Both the position numbers and the translations under genes were made by a program. DNA of 64,000 nt from Mycteria americana (lineage: Eukaryota > Chordata > Aves > Ciconiiformes > Ciconiidae): NCBI RefSeq assembly GCF_035582795.1, contig NC_134390.1, positions 1,503,560 to 1,567,559 of the forward strand, given 5' to 3'. A model generated the notes under the pieces. It made no database searches. It saw only the letters and a list, made by a program, of their open reading frames with translations, and was not told where the DNA came from. Positions 48,550 to 56,640 of the stretch are shown piece after piece (within the stretch, counting starts at the first letter, position 1; every line of letters starts with the position of its first letter).

Positions 48550-51500
48550 CTAGTTCAAGAGAAGTAGAAAATATCAGGTTTGGATTTGGGATCTAGAGGT
48601 CTAACACTCTCCCTTTTCCCAGGGGTCATTCACCCAAATTTTACCCACCTCCCAAACAAAGTGTTCCTCTCCCTACCGTAAGATGACACTCGCTAACCAT
48701 TATGCAGCTTGCACTGTTACTACAGCACTGATTAAGCGAGAGTTGACTGAGTAGTAAATCCAGGCTGCTCCCAGAACTGGGTCCAAAAGTCTATTTTTAG
48801 TTCTCCTTGAATACCCAAGCCACCTGCAGTCATCCCATCATCTCCACAATAGCATCCATTGGTACTTACTTGGGGGTGGTTTTGCTGAAGGTAGACCGGA
48901 CCCTCTGGGACAGGGAGCTAGACGACGGCGTCTTGGAGAGCTGCTGTTCTGGAGTAGTGAGGGGTCCAAGCATGCTCACTGTCAAAAAAAGCAGCAACAA
49001 AGTGAGCAACATGAGGACAGCTGAAGTTTTCATTGCTGTGCAAGGAACATTAGACATTCCCTAGCATCTGTCAAAAATGCTAGACAAATCTGGTATTTCC
49101 TGGCACGCTTTTCTTCCCTCTTCCTCCATAAAGCACGCAGGCATGGCTAGCTCCAACAGTCTCGCAAGCAGCTTTGACTGAGGGTCATTATTTTTAATAC
49201 AGCAGCTTCACAGCCAATAGAGCAGAACCCAGGGGCTACCTTTCACATCTGGTGTCTGTGGAGTGGAGTAGGCATTGATGTTCTCAATTACGTGCGCTGG
49301 GTCAATGTTTTCTTGCTCCACCATCATCAGCTGGCTCCAGTAGTCCATAGGCAGCAGCAGAAGTCGCTCCACTACCTACAGAGACACCCGTGAGTAGCTG
49401 ATGTTACAAACCAGCACACAGCTTTGACACACTGACACCAGGCATCGCCTCAGCTCCCTCCAGCAATTCATCCGAGTTCTTTAAGTGGGATACATTCACC
49501 CAAGTCAGTGCTTTCTGCTGACCTACCTTGGGTTGCCGCTTAGTGTCTTGTAGGAGCGTCATAGGGTCAGGATCAGGTACCGCATGGGCAACTATTGTGG
49601 GGCCAAAGACTTTGGCCAAGTTGGCAATGTCCATTTTAGTGTCCGGGCTCTGAGCCACCCTGTATTAAAAAAAAATATTAAGAAAGAGAGGATGTAGCTT
49701 CTCCCCTTCACTTGTCGTACAACTCCACCATCCCACACACACTTCAGCCTCTGAATAAGCACGCTTTTTCCAGAATGAAGACTTTATGCTCACAAGCAGA
49801 AACAAGAGCCAATTAGAGAAAGCACCAGTGGCAACAACCCCTTTTCAGAACTACCAGTCCATTTGAACATACCTCTGCAGGTGGATCATGAGGAAAGCTA
49901 GGGTGTCCCTATTGGCCTGTGGAAGTTCACCAACTGCTTGGTACATAGCAGCGACACTGTTGTCCTCATCCAAGATTTCTGGGGAAAAAAAGTGTTTAGA
50001 CCTCAGAAAGTGGTCCCAGAGGCACAGCTATAACAGTCCCCTTACAGTAAGGGCTAGCCTGTGAAACAAGGAAGCCAGAAACTTCACATGCCATCATAAT
50101 AATTTTGTATGTCCTGCCCAAGCACTTGAACTTGTTTCTTTCCTCTTCCAAAAGAGTACAGCAGATGAGAGATCTTCCCAGCGTATTGCACATCAACACA
50201 GCTGCAAGCATGAGAGCTCCACAGAACGCTGCGGTCTGCCAGTTCACACGACAGCTAAACCTGTGACCATCAAGCCTAGAGAAAGAGTTGGAGATGTCAT
50301 TTAGCAACTCCTTACCTGCAGCTTCCATAAAAGTCTTGTTTAACCGGAAAGTGAGAAGGGGTTCTTTCAGGCTGCGTAGAAAGTCCTTGAGAAGGCCGCA
50401 GATAGCATGGATGTCATCCACTTTGCTGAGCAAAGGAATATTTTTTGCTCTAAGAAACTTCTCTTTCAGTTCCCTCACTGTCTTGTCACAGCCAGATATC
50501 CGGTAAAGGCCTGTCTGTTAACAGAAAGCATTGCTTAGAGGCAGAATATCAACTGCACATGTAAAACTGACATTCTTCTGCTCCCACTTTCTCTCCACAC
50601 CTGAGCACTCTACACAGACACCGTTACTCACTCACAGAGTCACCCACTGAGCAGCACTACACACACCATAAATAACAGATATTTGGGTTAACAATTTGTT
50701 TCCCTAACACCACAACCCATTTCATTAGCACTGTTTCACACCTAGTCTTCTTTTTACCTCATGCAGCCCTCGCTGCTCGATCTCATTAACACAGTGCACT
50801 ATGATCGAAGGGATCATTGGAGGAGTAGAAGGGACAAAGTCCATCAAGGTCCCCTAAGAGGCAGAAGAGAAAATTAAAAAAAAAAGATACTGAGTCTTCA
50901 AGACATGGAAAATACTCTCTCAGGAATTCACAGTGAGATCTAGGCTTAAAAAGCAAGCGTTGTTTCTTCTTCATCAGCCCAGAGAAGAGCAACACTATAT
51001 CCATCAGCGCAACGCTGCAGGATTGCTTACCCAGAGCTGCCACGTTCACAACTCAACACCCTCCTAACATCGCATCCCTACCACCCACTACCCTGGTTAC
51101 TGAATGATACATTAGCAAGCTCGTTTGCGTTTTATTATGCAGCTCTGAGCAACAGGAGCTCTTCTGTAGAAGGCAGACTTGTTGGAACCTAAGCACGTTC
51201 TAACTCTAACCAAACGTTAGCCCATTTGTGTTGGCAGCCGTACTGCCCCGAGCTCACCCTACAGACTTACCTCTCCAATCCTGACAGGAGTCCCTGTCAA
51301 GGTGGGGATACAGGGAAGAGGACAGCGGTCCCGACACTCTGGATGAGCCACCACACGGCAGTCTCTGCACTTCAGAGAGATTTTCCCAAACTTTACTCTC
51401 TTTCCACATGGAACACACGATTCTGGCTTGATAACCTAATGATTCAGAGCATACAGATGGGAAGAGATTAGTGCAATGTAGTAACTCAGCAGGACTTAAA

Positions 51501-54500
51501 CTGGATAACCGTATAGGATAACATATTCCCTGATCCATGCAGGTAACTGGTACAGTTAATATTGACTTGAGACATAATGGCTGGTAGCCTCTTATCAACT
51601 AGCTTGGTATCACACACGTTTAAAAATGGAAGGAGCTGCTTTTTCAAATTCTTCCTGCCTGTAGACCTACCGTCTTCGAAACAAATTCATGCAGCCTCAC
51701 TCCCCCATTGTTCTGCGGGGTGCCAGAGCCATCAGTCTCCGATTTGGATTCCAGCTGCTTGCTGCCTATGCTTGACTCGCTGCTCCAAGGCTGCAAAGGA
51801 CCTGAAAGACAGAAGAGGAGGAGTGTTGACTGAATGGAATCACCCCCCTACATAACCTTTGCTTCAAAACAAGTGCATTGTAAACCACAGGCAGCTGCCC
51901 GGGTCCTGGAGGGAGGTAACCGTAACATTTCAGGACAGCCTCTGGCCTACAAAGTAGTTGCTTCAGGACTAGGACAAACAGAGACATGACACCTACCACT
52001 CTTCCTCCGGCTTTTCACACTATAAGGCACAGTCTGGATAGTAGAGATAGCTTCAATTGGGCCACCATCATTGGGGACCATGACAGTTGTCTTTGCTACT
52101 ATGGATTCATTTCCCTGTAATGAGAAATATGCAGTTAGTGACAGCAATACTGACAGGACATGGGATTTTCTAGTTCATTGGCCCTAGAAACAGGTGTGCA
52201 ACATGACCAACTACTTTAAATGCACACAAACCCAGCTGGAACCACCATACCTGATCCACTGTGGAGCCAATTGATCTGGTTTTCTTCCGAGGACCTGGCG
52301 GGCCTTCAACAAACTGCCTGGAAGACCGCTGAAAAGATACAGTATGTTTTTGTCTATGAGGCAGGTATGCTGTTAGCTTGGTGTTATACTAGTTCAGTAT
52401 AACTAGAAGGACTGAACAATTGTCCGCACACGCCACAGATGCATTAAGTTCTTCCACGGTACCTGTTCTTCATGGCAACCTTGAAGAGTATCAGGATGCC
52501 TCAACATACTGCTCTTTCAAATAACTTTCCTAGCCAGCTTTATAATCCAATTCAGAGAAAAGAAGAAAGAAAAAAAAAAAAAAAGGGGGGGACAACTAAG
52601 CAAATCCCAGACTCTTCCAAACTCTGCTAGTGATGATTTCAGGCTGTCCTTTCCCACCCGTGCCTACTGCATACTAACAGCGGACCAGAACAAGCACAAG
52701 CTCCTTTACAGAATAGAATAATATTAACTTCCTACATGATTTTCCCTAATCTGGTAGCTGTTAATAATCTTCAAGTGCTTTCTTGCAAACTCTAGGCTGT
52801 GACGGAACAAGATATGCGAAACCCCACTCCAGTCATTTTCAGTAGACAAACAACATCAGAATTAACTTTCAAGCTAAATCCACACAGCAAGTCTGAGTTA
52901 TAGTAGAAGCACATCCATCTGAAGTTTGACTGTGATTAGTAGCTCAGACATCATTACAGGTGGCTGTGAGATGACAGATGGTGACATTGTGTCAGCTAAG
53001 GCTAACAATGGAATCTATTTGAAGGGGAAGAATTGAACATACCCGCTTCTCTCTCCTTTTCAGTCTGACAGCTTTCACCACAGAGGAATCCCAGTCCTGT
53101 GGGAAATACACAACACTGGTTAGCTCAGTGTAAATACCATGCAGCCTCTGGCCAGGACTTTCATTAAGTTTAGCCAATAGCACACCAGAGAAATGCAAAT
53201 CAGCTTTACCAGTTTAATACCACAGTAATCTAAACACAAGGCATCTCTAGAGATTACCCCACACCCCTAAGGTTTTACAGTGGAGGAAAACTTTAGAACT
53301 TGAAGTTACATTACCAGTGACTCATCAGTCTTGTCAAAGCTGATGTCTGACAGAATTGAGCCAGATTCATCTATTGTAGACAGCCTAAAAATCAAAAATT
53401 AGAAGAAACTTGTATCAGTTTGGCTTTCAGTCAGCCATGGTTCCAGAACAATCTCACTGACTCAGAAGAGCTGTATTTCAAACTGGAATAAAAAAATAAA
53501 ACTCTGTTGATATGGGTGCAGTACATATCACAGAGGTACACGGCTGGATTGATATTTGACACTTACATTGCTCAGACATATGTTGCCTACCTTTTGTTGC
53601 CTGAACCCCCTATAGAAACCTGTGGCCTGTTAAGAAAGGCGAGGGCAGACTTCTGTTCTTCACTTAGCTGAATACTCCCAGATGCATCACACATGAGTAG
53701 CTCTCGAATCAGTTGTATTTGCCTCTCCTGTAAAGGTAGATAATATCAGAAGCTGCCACAGGACAAACTACATTTAATTACTGTATGAACTAATCTGAAG
53801 TGTTTGAGATGCCACACAGATAGGATCTCAGAACTTGACTGCTAGTGGCTGCAGAGCCCGTGCTCCAACAGGTAACGGCAGCTCAGCTCCAAACAGCAGC
53901 CAGTCGCCTTTTTCCAGACCAAAGCAGGTGGCTACTACAAGGACCCAAGCCAGTTTCCTCCCCGGGAAAAAAGTTGTCATGAGTGCGAGTCCTTATTTTC
54001 CATAGATCAATGCAGCCTCCACACTCTAAAGAGCTAACTGGTAATAAAGGAATTACTCACCAGCTTTTCACAGTCTGTTTCAGCTTTTTGCCTTCGTTTG
54101 ATCTCCACATCCACTTGATTGCGAGCGTGTTTCAGCTTCACATCCAAAGCACTACGTTCAGCTTCAGTTTTCATGAGAAGATCTCTGTACCTGCCAAGCT
54201 CATGCTCCGTTTTCTGCAGTTTTCTCCGATACTCTTCAAAGTTCTTCGCTAACTGAATAAACTCTGGAGAGAAGACATATACATCTTTAGCTACCCAGAC
54301 AAGCAGACAAGATGCAGCAGCCCTCCTTTCACTGACAGCAGATATCTATTAATATAACCTGCACCCAACTGAAGAGCGGAGAAGCTGGCCTTTTGGCAAA
54401 CCCACCTACACTCTAGATGTTCATGAGATCTTGCAGTTTTTCAGACCGAGTCCTTCACATCAGTATCAAGCAGAAGAGCTAGAACATGAGACCCTGCGTG

Positions 54501-54808
54501 GATGAAGTCAGCTTGCTACAAGCAGAATGTGCCCTGCCTAGAAGTTCAGCCCGTGACTTCGTATTTCTTGACAATGAAAAACCCCTCAAATCTGACTACC
54601 TGTAGCAGTCTTATTACCTGTAACATCATCGACAGATTCTTCAATAACAGCTAATAATGTTTATTTGCATGTTTATACTCTTATAGCAAACACAGCACAA
54701 CCCACTTCAGAAACAGAACTTACGGCATTCGTTTCCTTCACTTAAAACTTCAGCCTGGCGCATAAGTTGATCATACAGACTCCGTAAGTTCAGCATCGCA
54801 GTCTCCAT
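48474..54808 (-). CDS. RACGAP1: Rac GTPase-activating protein 1, complete, 16 coding exons
   Basis: RACGAP1 is the CYK-4 subunit of centralspindlin. With the kinesin KIF23 it bundles midzone microtubules, recruits the RhoA exchange factor ECT2 and acts as a GAP for Rho-family GTPases in cytokinesis. The joined coding exons (genome order, reverse complement) are 54808-54724, 54263-54061, 53727-53591, 53384-53315, 53096-53043, 52328-52251, 52114-51997, 51801-51671, 51435-51271, 50853-50758, 50514-50316, 49978-49873, 49659-49527, 49375-49240, 48978-48870 and 48549-48474. They total 1896 nt, giving 631 residues, close to the human length. All introns are GT-AG and phases match. Visible parts: N-terminal coiled coil (about 30-110), PLK1/ECT2 segment [17 protein letters not shown] (142-158), C1 finger with H286, C299, C302, C315, C318, H323, C326 and C334, RhoGAP domain (about 349-540) with arginine finger R384 in GLYRISG, and the family C-terminus FFASPMLK. 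No broken residue was seen. The start ATG is the first in the frame after a good acceptor and matches the family N-terminus. Confidence 0.97.
48870..48978 (-). CDS. RACGAP1: RACGAP1 exon 16 (C-terminal tail, residues 571-606)
   Basis: It encodes [20 protein letters not shown] and [13 protein letters not shown]. The threonine/serine-rich tail is strongly conserved with human. Acceptor TTGACAG after a T-rich tract, donor CCCAA|GTAAGT. Confidence 0.95.
49240..49375 (-). CDS. RACGAP1: RACGAP1 exon 15 (end of RhoGAP domain, residues 526-570)
   Basis: It encodes [20 protein letters not shown] and the start of the C-terminal tail ending in STPQTPDVK. Acceptor CTGTAG, donor GAAAG|GTAGCC (a weaker donor at the +4 position, but matching the known exon border). 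Confidence 0.94.
49527..49659 (-). CDS. RACGAP1: RACGAP1 exon 14 (RhoGAP domain, residues 481-525)
   Basis: It encodes [20 protein letters not shown], including the conserved asparagine of the RhoGAP fold that contacts the GTPase. Acceptor ATACAG, donor CCAAG|GTAGGT. Confidence 0.96.
49873..49978 (-). CDS. RACGAP1: RACGAP1 exon 13 (RhoGAP domain, residues 446-480)
   Basis: It encodes [20 protein letters not shown], a conserved helix pair of the RhoGAP fold. Acceptor TTCCCCAG, donor CAGAG|GTATGT. The exon ends two bases into the arginine codon completed by exon 14. Confidence 0.95.
50316..50514 (-). CDS. RACGAP1: RACGAP1 exon 12 (RhoGAP catalytic loop, residues 380-445)
   Basis: It opens with TGLYRISG, carrying the arginine finger (R384) and, two residues on, a serine matching the reported Aurora B site in human. 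It continues with the RhoGAP core [11 protein letters not shown]. Acceptor TTAACAG, donor GCTGCAG|GTAAGG. The catalytic arginine being intact argues for a working GAP. Confidence 0.96.
50758..50853 (-). CDS. RACGAP1: RACGAP1 exon 11 (start of RhoGAP domain, residues 348-379)
   Basis: It encodes [20 protein letters not shown], the first helix of the RhoGAP fold. Acceptor CTCTTAG, donor CATGAG|GTAAAA. The next exon begins exactly at the catalytic loop. Confidence 0.95.
51271..51435 (-). CDS. RACGAP1: RACGAP1 exon 10 (C1 zinc finger, residues 293-347)
   Basis: This 165-nt exon holds nearly the whole C1 domain. The ligands C299, C302, C315, C318, H323, C326 and C334 are all present, in the C1 arrangement of the RACGAP1 family. 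The human domain binds acidic phosphoinositides and anchors centralspindlin to the plasma membrane at the furrow. Acceptor ATTAG, donor GAGAG|GTAAGT. Confidence 0.96.
51671..51801 (-). CDS. RACGAP1: RACGAP1 exon 9 (residues 249-292)
   Basis: It encodes the serine-rich linker and the first zinc ligand of the C1 domain, H286 in [12 protein letters not shown]. The acceptor is CTTTCAG and the donor GACG|GTAGGT. The N-terminal part differs more from human than the flanking exons do, as is usual for a linker. Confidence 0.94.
51997..52114 (-). CDS. RACGAP1: RACGAP1 exon 8 (residues 210-248)
   Basis: It encodes [20 protein letters not shown] and a conserved arginine-rich end (KSRRKSG). The acceptor is CATTACAG and the donor AGTG|GTAGGT. 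This is disordered linker between the ECT2-docking segment and the C1 domain. Confidence 0.95.
52251..52328 (-). CDS. RACGAP1: RACGAP1 exon 7 (residues 184-209)
   Basis: A 78-nt exon, acceptor TTTTCAG, donor GATCAG|GTATGG. It encodes the proline- and lysine-rich linker with [14 protein letters not shown], which resembles the basic nuclear-localisation region described in human RACGAP1. Confidence 0.94.
53043..53096 (-). CDS. RACGAP1: RACGAP1 exon 6 (residues 166-183)
   Basis: A 54-nt exon between TCCCACAG and GCGG|GTATGT. It encodes [18 protein letters not shown], including serine 170 (another reported PLK1 site in human) and a basic stretch that may help nuclear import or membrane binding. 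Confidence 0.93.
53315..53384 (-). CDS. RACGAP1: RACGAP1 exon 5 (PLK1/ECT2 docking motif, residues 142-165)
   Basis: This 70-nt exon encodes [20 protein letters not shown]. The serines at 149, 157 and 164 fall at the same numbers as the human residues reported to be phosphorylated by PLK1 to create the binding site for the ECT2 BRCT repeats. Its sequence is almost unchanged from human, as expected for a docking motif. Confidence 0.95.
53591..53727 (-). CDS. RACGAP1: RACGAP1 exon 4 (residues 97-141)
   Basis: It encodes the end of the coiled coil and [19 protein letters not shown], then a variable serine/glycine stretch. The acceptor is TTTACAG and the donor AAAAG|GTAGGC. The exon ends two bases into the arginine codon that opens the PLK1-phosphorylated motif. 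Confidence 0.95.
54061..54263 (-). CDS. RACGAP1: RACGAP1 exon 3 (coiled coil, residues 29-96)
   Basis: The 203-nt exon lies between a TCTCCAG acceptor and an AAGCTG|GTGAGT donor. It encodes most of the parallel coiled coil, including [20 protein letters not shown], which is nearly identical to the human protein. This coiled coil dimerises the protein and docks it on KIF23. Confidence 0.96.
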
Positions 54809-54812
54809 CTTC
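54724..54812 (-). CDS. RACGAP1: RACGAP1 exon 2 (start codon, residues 1-28)
   Basis: The exon opens after a TTGGCAG acceptor with GAAG followed by the start ATG at 54808-54806. It encodes the family N-terminus ([18 protein letters not shown]), the segment preceding the coiled coil that binds the kinesin KIF23. The donor is GCC|GTAAGT and the exon ends one base into a codon. Confidence 0.95.
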
Positions 54813-56106
54813 CTGCCAAGAAACCAGAGCTAAACAAACAGCCCAGCCCTTTCTTCCCATTTCCAAACAGAAAACGTATTACCAGCCCAAAGAAAAGAGA
54901 ATCAGCTTCAGAATTAATGATTTTTTTTTAAGGTGAGTTTTAGAAGCTGCACAAACAAAAATACATTAAGAGTTATGTTTTATGGAGACATAAGCATCTA
55001 AATTCTTTCCTAGGGAATGAAGATCCTCACTCCTCCACAGTTTATGGATAGCAGACCCACAGAGAGAGGCAGTGTAGCTCCCCACCTTATTGCTTCAAAT
55101 AATCTCCAGTATACTACAGAGGCTCAGAACCCAAGGCAAGCCAAATCATTATCCTTCTGGAAGGCTGCAGAACACAGCTCACGCCCTGTCTACAAATAAC
55201 TTGGTACTATATAGGCCACTAAAAATCTGCAAGCTTTCAGAGCTTCGTAAGATAAAAATAGGAGCAACATTCTGGAGAATTTTAATACAGTTTTAAATTT
55301 AGCTGCATTTTAAGTTACAGCTCCTACTGCAAATAGCTGTTAAAATTCAGACAGTCAGCACATTTTCCTCAAACAGTAGCAACAATGGCATAAACAGAAG
55401 CAATGAAGAGGAAAGTCTCCAGCTCAGCAACACAGACATTACTTCGCTAATGCAAGAGGTTGCTGGGGCACACAGGACAGCCTTGACTAATAACTTAGCA
55501 CCAGCAGCAGGTGCCGAGAGAGCTGGCAGAGGTGCCAGGAGGGAGTACGACACACCAGCTTCGCACTTCGGAGGCCACCGTGGAAAGCTTTGAAGTACTC
55601 TATGCACAGTTACAGCCTCTACAGACACACGGGTATCTCGGGACTTCCTGTAATACTATAGGGTGGACTACAAGGGGTGGGAAAGCTCTCTACTAGAAGG
55701 CCCTCCTCTGTTCCTTGTAGTCTGCTTAATTCACGGCAAGGGGCACTTCAACGGTTTCGTGCTTTAATTACCAGCACCACGATCTTAAGCCCCGCGCCCA
55801 ACTCGACGGCAGAAGCCGGGGAGGGTGAAGGAACAAGGCCAGCCCGTAAAGCCCCCACAGCCGCTCTCCAAGGCGCGACCCCTGCCTGGGAGGCAGCGAG
55901 GGAAAAGGCCTCTAAGGAAACCGGCGCCGGGCCCGCCCAGGGCGCCGGCCCGCGCTGCGCCAGGAAGGCGGCTCCCCTCGGCTGGTGAAGGGGGTCCCGC
56001 GGCCTGGGCGAGGCCCCGGTACCGGGAACCCGCGGCCTGGGCGAGGCCCCGGTACCGGGAACCCCACCGCTTTCCCTCAGCCACCCTCACGCTCCCGCGC
56101 ACTCAC
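54813..56106 (-). other. RACGAP1: RACGAP1 intron 1
   Basis: A 1.3-kb GT-AG intron in the 5' UTR, starting in the CpG island and turning AT-rich. It holds the 33-bp tandem duplication. No further exon was recognised, though an alternative first exon cannot be excluded. Confidence 0.6.
55998..56063. repeat. Perfect 33-bp tandem duplication in RACGAP1 intron 1
   Basis: Two identical 33-bp units, 55998-56030 and 56031-56063, lie head to tail, starting 44 bp inside the intron from the exon 1 donor. Each contains the 12-bp palindrome CCCGGTACCGGG. The lack of any mismatch suggests a recent event or an assembly artefact. Confidence 0.9.
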
Positions 56107-56165
56107 CTGGCCCGCCGGCCCGGCGCGAGCGCCGACTCCAACCGCCCAGCCTAACCGCCCCGCAC
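56107..56165 (-). other. RACGAP1: RACGAP1 exon 1, non-coding 5' UTR
   Basis: On the minus strand a consensus splice donor, CCAG|GTGAGT, lies with its exon end at 56107, inside the CpG island and about 1.3 kb upstream of the first coding exon. No ATG of the RACGAP1 frame is in it, so it is taken as the untranslated first exon. The donor is seen in the sequence. The 5' end is inferred from the CHR/CCAAT cluster at 56171-56194, because these elements normally sit at the start site. Confidence 0.6.
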
Positions 56166-56420
56166 TTCGGTTTGAATCCCTCCTGCCAGCCAATCCCAGC
56201 GTGCTCCCCGCCCTCCCGGCCTCTCACTGGCTCCGTTTACTGGGCGTCTGAAGCCAAGCCGGCGCCATGTCTGCTGAGGGCGTGGCCTCTCTGCTCCACT
56301 CCCCGGCGCGAGGGCGGACGCGGGCCCGAACAGCCGCGTGCTGAAGCCGGCCGGGCGCCATCTTTACTATTGGTCGCTGACTCCAGCCCGTGTTGCTTAG
56401 CAACAGAGCAGGCCGGCGAC
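56108..56420 (-). promoter_or_regulatory. RACGAP1: RACGAP1 promoter with CHR-like, CCAAT, YY1 and X-box motifs
   Basis: Upstream of the exon 1 donor lies a GC-rich, CpG-dense promoter with no TATA box. Seen motifs on the plus strand: TTTGAA at 56171-56176 (cell-cycle homology region, CHR), CCAAT at 56190-56194, ATTGG (CCAAT in the other direction) at 56369-56373, GGCGCCATCTTT near 56354-56365 (YY1-like), and GTTGCTTAGCAAC at 56392-56404 (RFX X-box). RACGAP1 is a known G2/M gene of the DREAM/MuvB class in human, whose promoters combine CHR and CCAAT sites. Function in this species is inferred. Confidence 0.7.
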
Positions 56421-56640
56421 GCCGGCAGGGCCTAGGCCCGCCGAAACCGAGGGCTGCTGCTTCTCTGAGAGCCCAAGCGCAGCCATTGGCACCCGAGGGG
56501 CTGTTTTGGGGAGAAAAAGCTGTTCTCAGGCCGAGCCCCGGTTGCGATTTTAAGCAACACCATTGGCACACGGTGCAGGTGGGCCTAAGCCCCCTGCGCA
56601 CTGGTTCTCCAGAGTGCCGTAAGGCCTGCGCAAGGTGCTG

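Larger units (their letters stand above)
55780..56640. other. CpG island over the RACGAP1 5' end
   Basis: The segment is very GC-rich with many CpG dinucleotides. It stands out from the AT-richer introns on its left and the AT-rich sequence beyond 56.8 kb. It covers the promoter, exon 1 and the start of intron 1. Its width and the motifs on the far side would allow a divergent plus-strand transcript, but I found no coding exon there. Confidence 0.8.

Noticed and set aside
49996..50478. 160-codon minus-strand frame containing RhoGAP sequence
   Set aside because: This is RACGAP1 exon 12 read through its donor into the intron; the real exon ends at 50316, where the family sequence resumes in exon 13.
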